Source: an uncultured Clostridium sp.
Lineage (GTDB): Bacteria > Bacillota > Clostridia > TANB77 > CAG-508
DNA length: 32,590 nt
Reading direction: 5' to 3'
NCBI GenBank assembly: GCA_948471035.1
Contig: CAOKRC010000002.1
Location: forward strand, 1 to 32,590
Shown here: positions 1 through 7,182 of the stretch, one piece after another
Position numbering within the stretch: position 1 is the stretch's first letter
Layout: each line of letters begins with the position of its first letter
Program-made: the position numbers and the translations under genes
Notes under the pieces: model-generated
Databases searched by the model: none
The model's input: the letters and a program-made list of their open reading frames with translations, nothing else
What the model was told of the DNA's origin: nothing

Positions 1-11
1 CGTATGGTGGT

Positions 12-48
12 GTGAGAGGGAATAAATAAAATAATTATTTATTCTCTA
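12..48 (-). terminator. Hairpin at 3' end of acyl-CoA synthetase gene
   Basis: On the minus strand an A/T-rich inverted repeat (AGAGAATAAATAA pairing with TTATTTATTCCCTCT) overlaps the stop codon of the synthetase gene. It would form a stable transcript end, but no clean U-run follows it, so it could be a 3'-protecting hairpin rather than a classical intrinsic terminator. Confidence 0.35.
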
Positions 49-1765
49 CTCGATTCCTCATTTCTCTTAACTTTCTGGGTTGTAGTTTTAATCATAGGTT
101 CATCTGTAACAATTATGTTTCTTATATGTTTATAAGCGGGCATTGTCTTATTAATTTCTTTTATTTCATTCCAAATTATATCTTTATATTCAGAAATATT
201 TTTATCTGGATATGTTTGCTTCATATAATCAGCATTATAAACAATTTTTGCATTAATTTCTAAGTCGTTATTTGCAGTAGGTTTCCCAAAAACTATATTT
301 TCAGCTACAAATGGAAGTCTTGCAATTAGTAATTCAAGTTCTTCTGGATAAATATTTTTACCATTTTTTAATACAATAACATTCTTTTTTCTTCCAGTTA
401 TGAATAAATAACCTTTTTTATCATAATATCCTAAATCTCCTGTGTGGAACCAACCATTAGTCAAGACCTCACGAGTAGCATCTTCATTATCGTAATATCC
501 AAGCATAATGTTAGGTCCTTTTACCCAAATTTCTCCTATACCTTGTGAGTTTGGATTATCAATTCTAATTTCTACATCTGGTAATGGAAATGCAACTGAA
601 CCAGGTTTTTGATATTTATCATTCTCTGCTGAAACAATAGGTGATGCTTCAGTTAATCCATAACCATTTAAAAGTTCAATACCAACACTTTTTAAACCTT
701 TAATTGTAGATTTATCCATTGGTGCAGCACCATATATAACAAGTCTTAAATGTCCGTCCTAATTCATCAATAACAGATTTAAAAAATTTTCTTCTTACAT
801 CAATTCCAAATAGTAGTAGAAAATTAGAAATAGCAGTTAAAATAGCAAAAGGAATTTGTAAATGTTTATCTTTAATACCTTTTTTTATTTTTTTGTACAT
901 AGCCTCTAAAATAAGAGGAACACATACAAAACCAGTTACTTTATATTCTTTTAGATTTTGCGATACATAACGAAGTCCATCACAAAATGCGATTGTAATA
1001 CCAGAATAAAGACCATATAAAAAAGTAGTAGTAGATTCATATGTATGATGTAAAGGTAAAAAAGATAAAAATGTATCTTCTTTTGTTACTTTTGCAATAC
1101 AACCTGTTGAATAAATATTAGCACAAATATTAGCTTGTGATAACATTACAATTTTAGCCATAGAAGTAGTGCCTGATGTAAAAAGCATAATACTCATTCC
1201 AGTTTCATCAATTTTCACATCATCATAACTATTGTTACCACCTTGTATAAGTTTTTTTCCAAATAATGTAACATTTTTTAAAGACAGAATTCCATTTAAA
1301 TCATTTTCTAAATCCATACAAATAAAATGTTTTAAGTTGATATCTCTTCTACATTTCATATTTTGAAAAAGTTTTAAATATTTTTTATCAAAAATAACAG
1401 CATCAGCTTCAGCACGAATAACGGAAGCTTCAATTTCATTATCTGGTAAAGCCTTATCAAGTGGAACAACTATCATACCGAGATGTAGTAACACTAAGAT
1501 AACTAACACACCATTCATAACGATTTGGTGCAATAATTGCAATCCTTTTTCCAGATAAACCTAAATCTATAAGGCCTGTTCCTAAATTTTTAACATCATT
1601 TTTCAGTTCAGTATAAGTATGAGTAATGTATTGATTAGATTTTGGATTTAATTTATATGTAAATGCAACTTTATTAGAATATAGATTAGCAGAACGATTA
1701 AGTAATTCTCTAAAATTTGATACTTTATCAATTTCATATAATTTACTTTTTGATAATTCTTGCAT
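39..1765 (-). CDS. AMP-dependent acyl-CoA synthetase, read through two +1 frameshifts at CGG
   Basis: This is an adenylate-forming enzyme that activates a carboxylic acid, probably a fatty acid, with ATP and CoA. The reconstructed protein is 574 aa, normal for the family. The N-terminal part (residues 1-95) ends at CGG 1478-1480, the middle part (96-336) ends at CGG 754-756, and the C-terminal part runs from 337. Skipping each C gives TSG-MIVVPLD and ELGG-HLRLVIYGAAP, which match family patterns. The AMP-binding motif FTSGTTSMAK, the YGLTEASP motif and the HTGDLGYYD and GRKKNVIVLKNGKNIYPEE motifs are all present and otherwise undamaged. Start ATG 1765 has AGGAGG upstream. Without frameshifting, translation would stop 7 codons after the first CGG. 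It could be a pseudogene, but the identical form of both lesions and the clean remaining sequence argue against decay. Confidence 0.85.
754..756 (-). other. CGG +1 frameshift site 2 in acyl-CoA synthetase
   Basis: In coding orientation the sequence reads GAA TTA GGA CGG ACA. Dropping the C gives GGA GGA CAT TTA, which encodes Gly-Gly-His-Leu and joins the open downstream frame. The unshifted frame ends 14 codons later. Confidence 0.8.
1478..1480 (-). other. CGG +1 frameshift site 1 in acyl-CoA synthetase
   Basis: In coding orientation the sequence reads ACT ACA TCT CGG TAT. Dropping the C gives GGT ATG ATA GTT (Gly96-Met-Ile-Val) and restores the VVPLD segment of the family. The unshifted frame stops after RYDSCST. 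Confidence 0.8.
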
Positions 1766-1805
1766 CGAAAAAAACCTCCTATGAAGTATTATTAAAACTA
1801 ATCAT

Positions 1806-1834
1806 ATTGTATACTTTTTTCCAAAAAATTACAA
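1806..1834 (-). promoter_or_regulatory. Sigma-A promoter for acyl-CoA synthetase
   Basis: On the minus strand TTGTAA and TACAAT are separated by 17 bases, about 40 bases upstream of the ATG and its AGGAGG site. This is inferred from consensus only. Confidence 0.5.
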
Positions 1835-1919
1835 CCTAAATTTTGAATAATATTATTTTTACACGAAAGTATAAAATACATACGTTCCTTTTATTCAAAA
1901 TTTTTTATCAACATTATAT

Positions 1920-2168
1920 ATGCGTTACAAAGAACTAGATAAAAGATTTAATGTAGTAAACAGTAATAAAATAACAAAGAAGGCTAGAATAGAGCAAACA
2001 GTATTAAATAGTTTAACACCAATTTCTAAAAAAGAGATATGCAATATCCTTCCAGATGTAAGTCCAACAACAGTTGAAGCAGTATTAGGAACAATGATAA
2101 AAGAAGGAAAAATACAAATAATTGGAAGAGGAAAAAATACAAAGTACATTAGATATATTGACGAATAA
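1920..2168 (+). CDS. Small winged-helix-like DNA-binding protein
   Basis: This 82-aa basic protein has a C-terminal half (about residues 35-80) that reads like a winged helix: a helix-turn-helix (SKKEICNILPDVSPTTVEAVL), then a lysine/glycine-rich wing (GKIQIIGRGKNTKYIRY). Similar short domains occur alone or at the C-terminus of Fic proteins and transcription regulators. It is divergent from the acyl-CoA synthetase and upstream of the ECF operon, so a local regulatory role is possible but not shown. No good Shine-Dalgarno precedes the ATG, and the upstream frame is open for about 15 codons without another standard start. The specific function is unknown. Confidence 0.6.
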   Translation: MRYKELDKRFNVVNSNKITKKARIEQTVLNSLTPISKKEICNILPDVSPTTVEAVLGTMIKEGKIQIIGRGKNTKYIRYIDE

Positions 2169-2230
2169 TAAAAAAAGTTGTAATATAGATAATAGTTAAA
2201 ATAAAAATAGAGTAAAAAATAAATTGTTAA

Positions 2231-2378
2231 GACCTAATAGACGGGAAGTTGTTATTAGGGCAAGGTAATACCGCATATTTATTTTTGCATTCCGCTGTTT
2301 TTTAGTAGAAGAGATATAATCTTCTTTCTTTTAAGTGTGCGGAATCGTTTTACTTAAAAGAAAGGGGATTTTTTTATT
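2231..2378 (+). promoter_or_regulatory. Structured leader of the folT ECF operon, candidate riboswitch
   Basis: The 210-base gap upstream of folT contains a hairpin (CCTAATA 2233-2239 with TATTAGG 2253-2259) and a second hairpin (CTTTTAAGT 2328-2336 with ACTTAAAAG 2352-2360). The loop of the second carries GCGGAAT (2339-2345), exactly complementary to ATTCCGC at 2289-2295, so a pseudoknot is possible. The AAAGGGGA ribosome binding site follows the second stem directly, which suggests ligand control of translation initiation. I could not match the known tetrahydrofolate riboswitch by eye. A small extra hairpin (AGAAGA/TCTTCT) lies between them. Confidence 0.5.
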
Positions 2379-2915
2379 ATGAAAAAAACAAAAAAAATAG
2401 TACTTGCAGGAATTTTTATTGCAATGATAGTAATTCTATCAAGATTTTTAGCTGTGAAACTACCAGGGTATAAAATTGGATTTTCTTATATACCAGCATA
2501 TCTTGGGGGAATGTTATTAGGCCCAATATATAATGCAGTAATACTTGGACTTGCTGATCTTATAGGTTCTACATTATTCCCATTTGGTTCTTATTTTGTA
2601 GGGTATACAATAACATCACTAATAAATGGTACAATCTATGGACTTGTATTACACAAAATTTATAAAGAGGACTTATCAAATAAACAAATAATAATTAGAT
2701 TAATATGTGCATCAGTAATAACTCAAATTTTAGTAAATGGAGTCTTAAATACATTTTGGATATCTATTACACAAGATAAAGCATTCTTTGTAATAGCAGG
2801 AGCTAGATTTATTAAAGAAATAATAATGGTACCAGTTCATGTTATAACAATGTTTCCAATAATAAAGGTTATTAAACCAGCAGTTGATAAATTTTTAAGG
2901 GATGATAATGATTAA
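2379..2915 (+). CDS. folT: ECF transporter S component, folate type (FolT-like)
   Basis: This is the membrane substrate-binding subunit of an energy-coupling factor vitamin importer. The 178-aa sequence has about six hydrophobic segments, the usual S-component size. The RFLAVKLPGYKIGFSYIP segment followed by GGMLLGPIYNAVILGLADLIGS and an LFPFGSYFVGYT stretch is typical of folate-family S components, so folate is the most likely substrate. Pantothenate- or queuosine-type S components are alternatives. It opens a three-gene S-A-T operon: its TAA overlaps the ecfA ATG by one base (TAATG), indicating coupled translation. The 5' leader appears structured. Confidence 0.8.
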   Translation: MKKTKKIVLAGIFIAMIVILSRFLAVKLPGYKIGFSYIPAYLGGMLLGPIYNAVILGLADLIGSTLFPFGSYFVGYTITSLINGTIYGLVLHKIYKEDLSNKQIIIRLICASVITQILVNGVLNTFWISITQDKAFFVIAGARFIKEIIMVPVHVITMFPIIKVIKPAVDKFLRDDND

Positions 2916-3731
2916 TGATTAAGGTAAACAACGTAACTTTTAATTATAAAACGAATAAAGCTATAAATAATATTTCATTAGAAATAAATGAAGGAGAATT
3001 TGTTTCAATTATAGGCGTAAATGGTTCAGGAAAATCTAGCTTAATAAAGCTAATTTCTGGACTAGTTATGCCTAAAAGTGGAGATGTAACAATAGATGAG
3101 ATTTCTACTAAAGATAAAAAAGAAATAAAAAATATTAGAAGAAAAGTAGGAGTTGTATTTCAAAATCCAGAAAATCAATTAGTATTTTCAGGTATCGAAG
3201 ATGATATGAAATTTATGCTTGAAAACTTTGATTTTAGTAAAGATGAAATAGATAAAAGAATAGCAGAAGCACTAGATGTAATGCGGAATGCTTGAATATA
3301 GAAATTCCGATATTTATGCACTTTCAATGGGACAAAAACAAAGAATAGCAGTTGCAGAAATGCTTGCTCTAAGGCCTAAATATTTAGTTTTAGATGAACC
3401 TACTGCAATGCTAGACCCAGTAAGTAAAAAGAAATTAATAGAAACAATAAAGAAATTAAAAAATGAATATGGAATTACTATAATCTATATAACCAATGTA
3501 ATACAAGAAATATTAAGTGCAGATAGGATAATAGCTATTAATAAAGGAGAAATTGCTTTTGAATGTACTCCTAATACTATTATAGAAAACATAGAGAAAT
3601 TTAAGAATATTGGATTAGAAATTCCAGAAGTAGTTAAATTAATTGATGGTTTAAATAAAAAAGGAATACATGTAAGTAAAGATAAGTTTGATATTGAATC
3701 TATTATAAATGAAATAGCGGGGAGAGTATAA
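2915..3731 (+). CDS. ecfA: ECF transporter ATPase, one +1 frameshift at CGG
   Basis: This ATPase powers the folT/ecfT importer. The reconstructed length is 271 aa, normal for EcfA. Walker A is GVNGSGKS at about residues 34-41, the Q-loop FQNPENQ is near 82-88, the signature LSMGQ is at 136-140, and Walker B YLVLDEP ends with catalytic Glu161. CGG 3284-3286 follows codon 123. Skipping its C gives VM-G124-MLEYRNSDIYALS, matching the usual 'GM..Y' helix before the signature. The unshifted frame ends at once (RNA-stop). The switch (H-loop) histidine expected in YITH is Asn194 (YITN), which is unusual. Only one ATPase gene is present, so a homodimer or a partner elsewhere is implied. It overlaps both neighbours by one base. 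Confidence 0.85.
3284..3286 (+). other. CGG +1 frameshift site in ecfA
   Basis: The sequence reads GAT GTA ATG CGG AAT GCT TGA. Dropping the C gives ATG GGA ATG CTT GAA TAT, which encodes Met-Gly-Met-Leu-Glu-Tyr and joins the frame holding the signature and Walker B motifs. Confidence 0.85.
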
Positions 3732-4345
3732 TGTTAAATTATATAGAAGGAAAATCTATAATACATAAATTAAATAGTACAGTAAAACTTATTTTTCTAA
3801 TAGCTATTTCTGTATATATATTTACTGTAAAAGATTATTTTACTTTAAATATAGTTTTGCTAGTATCAATAGCCATGCTACTTTTATCAAGAATAAAGAT
3901 AATAAATTATATAAAAGCAATTGTAAATTCAATATATTTTGTAGTAATAACATTTGTAATAAACCTATTGTTTTCAGATGTTATATATTCATTTATGATA
4001 TCTTATAGAATATTTATAATGATAATATTTACTTTAGTACTAACACTTACAACAAAACCAATGGACATAGTATATGGTATAACAAATTTATTATATCCAT
4101 TAAAAATATTTGGGGTAAATACAAAAGATATAAGTTTAATGGTAGGAATAGGAATAAGTTTTATGCCAATACTTAAAAATGAATATATACAGGTAAAACA
4201 AGCACAAATGGCAAAAGGATACTATCCAACAATTAAAAACATAAAAAAATACAGTCTTTGTATATTTGTACCATATTTAACAAGTTGCTTCAAAAGGGTA
4301 GATGAAATGAGTATAGCATTACAAGCAAAAGGGTATGATAATTAG
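3731..4345 (+). CDS. ecfT: ECF transporter T component
   Basis: This is the transmembrane coupling subunit of the ECF importer, linking the ATPase to FolT. The 204-aa protein has several hydrophobic segments (for example LIFLIAISVYIFTV and IFIMIIFTLVLTL). Its C-terminal cytoplasmic region carries two short A-(K/R)-G motifs, AQMAKGYYP and ALQAKGYDN, the known ATPase-contact helices of EcfT. At 204 aa it is shorter than general EcfT (about 260) and closer to dedicated T subunits. The ATG overlaps the ecfA stop (TAATG), so the genes are translationally coupled. This places it in a dedicated rather than shared ECF module. Confidence 0.8.
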   Translation: MLNYIEGKSIIHKLNSTVKLIFLIAISVYIFTVKDYFTLNIVLLVSIAMLLLSRIKIINYIKAIVNSIYFVVITFVINLLFSDVIYSFMISYRIFIMIIFTLVLTLTTKPMDIVYGITNLLYPLKIFGVNTKDISLMVGIGISFMPILKNEYIQVKQAQMAKGYYPTIKNIKKYSLCIFVPYLTSCFKRVDEMSIALQAKGYDN

Positions 4346-4365
4346 AAAATGAGAAGGAAATAATA

Positions 4366-5292
4366 ATGAATAAAGAATTTAAGTTTAAATCGTGTACAGG
4401 AAAAGATGTGTATGCGAGAGTGTGGAGTAATGATAATGTAAAAGAATATAAGGCTGTTATTCAGCTTGTTCATGGTATGCAAGAACATATTGGAAGATAT
4501 GATGATTTTGCAAATGTTCTTGCAGAGTGTGGTTATATTGTAGTAGGATATGACCACTTAGGGCATGGCAATACTGTAGAGAATGAAGAGGATTTTGGAT
4601 ATTTTGCAGATAATAATGGGTGGGATAAACTTGTAGAAGATATCCATATACTTCAAAATAAAATGAAAAATGAGTATCCAGAACTTCCATATATAATAAT
4701 GGGACATAGTATGGGATCATTATTAGTTAGGACATATTTAACAAAATATAAAGATGATATAAAAGGTGCTATAATTTCAGGAACAAGTGGTCAAAAAACT
4801 GGGCTACTTGCAGGTATGTTACTTACAAAACTTATTATGCTATTTAAAGGAAAAAGATATAAAAGTGAATTATTAGAATACTTAGTAACAGGTTCGTTTA
4901 ATAAAAAATTTAAACCAAGTAGAACAAAAGCAGATTGGACAACAAGTGATTATGAACAAGTTGATAAATTTGTAAAGGATCCTAAATGTGGTAAAAATTT
5001 TACTGCAATAGCTTATTATGACTTACTAAAAGGAACATATTATTTATCAAAACAAAAGAATATAAATAAAACTTTAAATGTACCAATTCTAATATTTTCA
5101 GGAGATAAAGATCCAGTAGGAGAAAATTCTAAAGGAGTTATTCGCGTTTATAATATGCTAAATAAAGTTGGACTTAACAATGTAAAGATTCGTCTGTTTA
5201 AAGATGGAAGACACGAGATGTTAAACGAAATTAATAAAGATGAAGTGTATTATTTTATATTAGATTGGTTAAAGAATAATATTAACAAATAA
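4366..5292 (+). CDS. Alpha/beta hydrolase, monoacylglycerol-lipase-like
   Basis: This is a cytoplasmic serine hydrolase of the Hydrolase_4 (serine aminopeptidase S33/lysophospholipase) group. The oxyanion-hole motif HGMQEHIGRYDDFA lies near residues 36-50. The nucleophile elbow GHSMGS places Ser115. A probable Asp near 249 (GDKDPV) and His near 283 (DGRHEML) complete the triad. Length (308 aa) fits the family. It begins 20 bases after ecfT with a GAGAAGGA site and may be cotranscribed with it. Monoglyceride or lysophospholipid hydrolysis is the family activity; the true substrate cannot be read from the sequence. Confidence 0.8.
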   Translation: MNKEFKFKSCTGKDVYARVWSNDNVKEYKAVIQLVHGMQEHIGRYDDFANVLAECGYIVVGYDHLGHGNTVENEEDFGYFADNNGWDKLVEDIHILQNKMKNEYPELPYIIMGHSMGSLLVRTYLTKYKDDIKGAIISGTSGQKTGLLAGMLLTKLIMLFKGKRYKSELLEYLVTGSFNKKFKPSRTKADWTTSDYEQVDKFVKDPKCGKNFTAIAYYDLLKGTYYLSKQKNINKTLNVPILIFSGDKDPVGENSKGVIRVYNMLNKVGLNNVKIRLFKDGRHEMLNEINKDEVYYFILDWLKNNINK

Positions 5293-5340
5293 GTCACAAG
5301 CCATAATTAGATCTCATAAAATAGTAATAGGAGGTTTATT

Positions 5341-6021
5341 ATGGCTAAAATAATAGTATATAATAATGATACAGATAGAATGGAAACGTATTATAGGGGA
5401 CTTTCTGAAAGTATGCCATATAATACAAATAGAACACTAACTGTAAAAGAATTTAGAGGCTCAAGTAATAGTAATACACTTTGGACTACTAAAAGAACAA
5501 TGACATCTTGGAATACTCAAAGATTTATATTTGGAACGGCTATTCCAGTTGGATATGCTTTTAAAAGACCATGGGAAGGTGGACATGGTAACCAATCACA
5601 ACATTATGCTGGAACAGCTTTTGATGTTGGGCAAACATGGACTAATCAAAAAAGAGCAAGTTTACGATATAGTGCAGAAAATTCTGGCTTGTGGAGCTAT
5701 GTTGAACCAGTTAGCATATCACCTACTTGGGTACATTTTGATAGAAGACAAAGTCCACCAGCATGTTCTTCAGGAGGATATCCAACATTAAAACAAGGAA
5801 GCTTAAGTGTGTATGTTCTAATTGCTCAAGATGATTTAAATACTTTAGGATATGGAACAGGAGGACTTGATGGAATATTTGGTAATCAAACTCGTATAGC
5901 AGTAAGAAATTACCAAGCAAGTAGAGGATTAAGTGTAGATGGAATAATTGGTTGTAATACATGGAGATCACTACAAGAAAATGTAGTAGGAACAGGTAGA
6001 ACTTCTACTACTATTGATTAA
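5341..6021 (+). CDS. M15-like peptidase with peptidoglycan-binding domain
   Basis: This is a probable zinc D,D- or L,D-carboxypeptidase or endopeptidase acting on peptidoglycan. The zinc-site pattern is visible: H88 and D95 in SQHYAGTAFDVGQ, and H132 in PTWVHFD. A peptidoglycan-binding repeat follows at about 150-216 (DDLNTLGYGTGGLDGIFGNQTRIAVRNYQASRGLSVDGIIG). No signal peptide is seen, so it may act in the mother cell or spore, be released by lysis, or be of phage-endolysin origin. RBS AGGAGG lies 6 bases before the ATG. The protein is 226 aa. A role in cortex or germination is plausible among the many sporulation neighbours but is only inference. Confidence 0.75.
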   Translation: MAKIIVYNNDTDRMETYYRGLSESMPYNTNRTLTVKEFRGSSNSNTLWTTKRTMTSWNTQRFIFGTAIPVGYAFKRPWEGGHGNQSQHYAGTAFDVGQTWTNQKRASLRYSAENSGLWSYVEPVSISPTWVHFDRRQSPPACSSGGYPTLKQGSLSVYVLIAQDDLNTLGYGTGGLDGIFGNQTRIAVRNYQASRGLSVDGIIGCNTWRSLQENVVGTGRTSTTID

Positions 6022-6039
6022 AAAATTAATAATTTTAGT

Positions 6040-6066
6040 GGCAGGCGGATTTAGTCTGCCATTTCT
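6040..6066 (+). terminator. Weak intrinsic terminator after M15 peptidase
   Basis: GGCAG and CTGCC form a short GC-rich stem (6040-6060), followed by ATTTCTT. The T tract is interrupted, so efficiency is uncertain. Confidence 0.45.
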
Positions 6067-6130
6067 TAAGTTTAAAATCAATAGAATAAATTAAACAAAA
6101 ATGAACAACATAGTTTTTGAGGTGAATGAA

Positions 6131-7130
6131 ATGTTTAAACCAAAAGCTATATATTGTGAAAAAGATATTGAAAACTATGTGCTGGGGAGAGAATTATTAG
6201 AAAAGTATAGTGATGTTCCAAGAATTACTATTGAAAACCATAACAACATTGAAGAAATGAGAAAAAAGCAAAACGTAGAATTTCCAGATATGAAAAGAAA
6301 TTTAATAATTGGAACAAGGAAAACTCATAAATTTGTAGAAAACCATAAAACATCAGATTTCTTAGTTCCATACACTTCGTCACGGTTGTACTGCTATGTG
6401 TATGTATTGTTATTTAGTATGTAATTATAATAAATGTGCTTATTTAAGACTTTTCGTAAATAGAGAAGAAATGCTAGATAAGATAATAAAAACGGCAGAA
6501 AAAAGTGATAAAAATCTTACTTTTGAGATTGGAAGTAATAGTGATCTTATATTAGAAAACACTATTACAAATAACTTAGTATGGACAATTGAAAATTTTG
6601 CAAATACAAATAAAGGAACACTGACTTTTCCAACAAAATTTGATATGGTAGATGATATTTTACCATTAAATCATAATGGTAAGGTAGTAATAAGAATGAG
6701 TGTAAACCCTGAAGAAATAATAAATAAGGTTGAATTTGGAACTTCAAGGTTAAAAAATAGAGTAGAAGCTATTAATAAACTTGGAGAAGCGGGGTATAAG
6801 CTAGGAATTTTAATTGCACCTGTAATATTAGTAGATAATTGGAAAAAATTATATTCTGAACTAATAAAATACTTATATGAAAACCTAAGCGAAAAAGTAA
6901 AAAAAACAGTATTTTTTGAAATAATATTTATGACATATAGCTATGTTCATAGAGCTATAAATACCGAAGCCTTTCCAAATGCAATAGATTTATTTAATAA
7001 AGAATTAATGACAGGGAGAGGAAAGGGAAAGTATATGTACAAGGACTATATAAGAGAAGAAGGAGAAAAATTTTTAAGAGAAGAAATGATGAAATATTTT
7101 AAAAATAATGATATAATGTATGTCGTATAA
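6131..7130 (+). CDS. splB: Spore photoproduct lyase, one +1 frameshift at CGG
   Basis: This radical SAM enzyme would reverse the spore photoproduct (thymine dimer) during germination. The reconstructed length is 332 aa, close to the usual 340. CGG 6383-6385 follows codon 84. Skipping its C gives TSS-G85-CTAMCMYCYLVCNYNKC, which restores the radical SAM cluster motif C86-x3-C90-x2-C93 in the form typical of SplB. The unshifted frame stops 13 codons on. I chose ATG 6131 because GAGGTG lies 6 bases upstream and MFKPKAIYCEK matches family N-termini; ATG 6101 is an in-frame alternative without an RBS. The conserved downstream catalytic Cys expected near 'FE..CTSD' seems to be Ser here (FEIGSNSD). 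Confidence 0.85.
6383..6385 (+). other. CGG +1 frameshift site in splB
   Basis: The sequence reads ACT TCG TCA CGG TTG TAC. Dropping the C gives TCA GGT TGT ACT GCT ATG TGT, which is Ser-Gly-Cys-Thr-Ala-Met-Cys. The shift sits one codon before the first cluster-binding cysteine. Confidence 0.85.
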
Positions 7131-7140
7131 AATAAGTAAG

Positions 7141-7182
7141 AAAGGAGATATGAATATAAAAATTCATATAGTAGAAAAATGA
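7141..7182 (+). promoter_or_regulatory. Split RBS with hairpin or 10-codon leader peptide before fprA
   Basis: A strong AAAGGAG lies at 7141-7147, but fprA starts 32 bases downstream at 7179. Between them an 8-bp hairpin (ATATGAAT 7148-7155 with ATTCATAT 7162-7169) could bring the RBS near the start. Alternatively, ATG 7150 opens a 10-codon ORF (MNIKIHIVEK) whose TGA overlaps the fprA ATG (ATGA), giving coupled translation. Confidence 0.45.

Noticed and set aside
39-1765. Simple pseudogene interpretation of the acyl-CoA synthetase
   Set aside because: Both lesions are the same C-before-GGW type also found in essential rplC, and the rest of the gene is undamaged. It is kept as an alternative but not preferred.
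2231-2378. Known tetrahydrofolate riboswitch upstream of folT
   Set aside because: I could not match its conserved sequence by eye, so only an unnamed structured leader is claimed.
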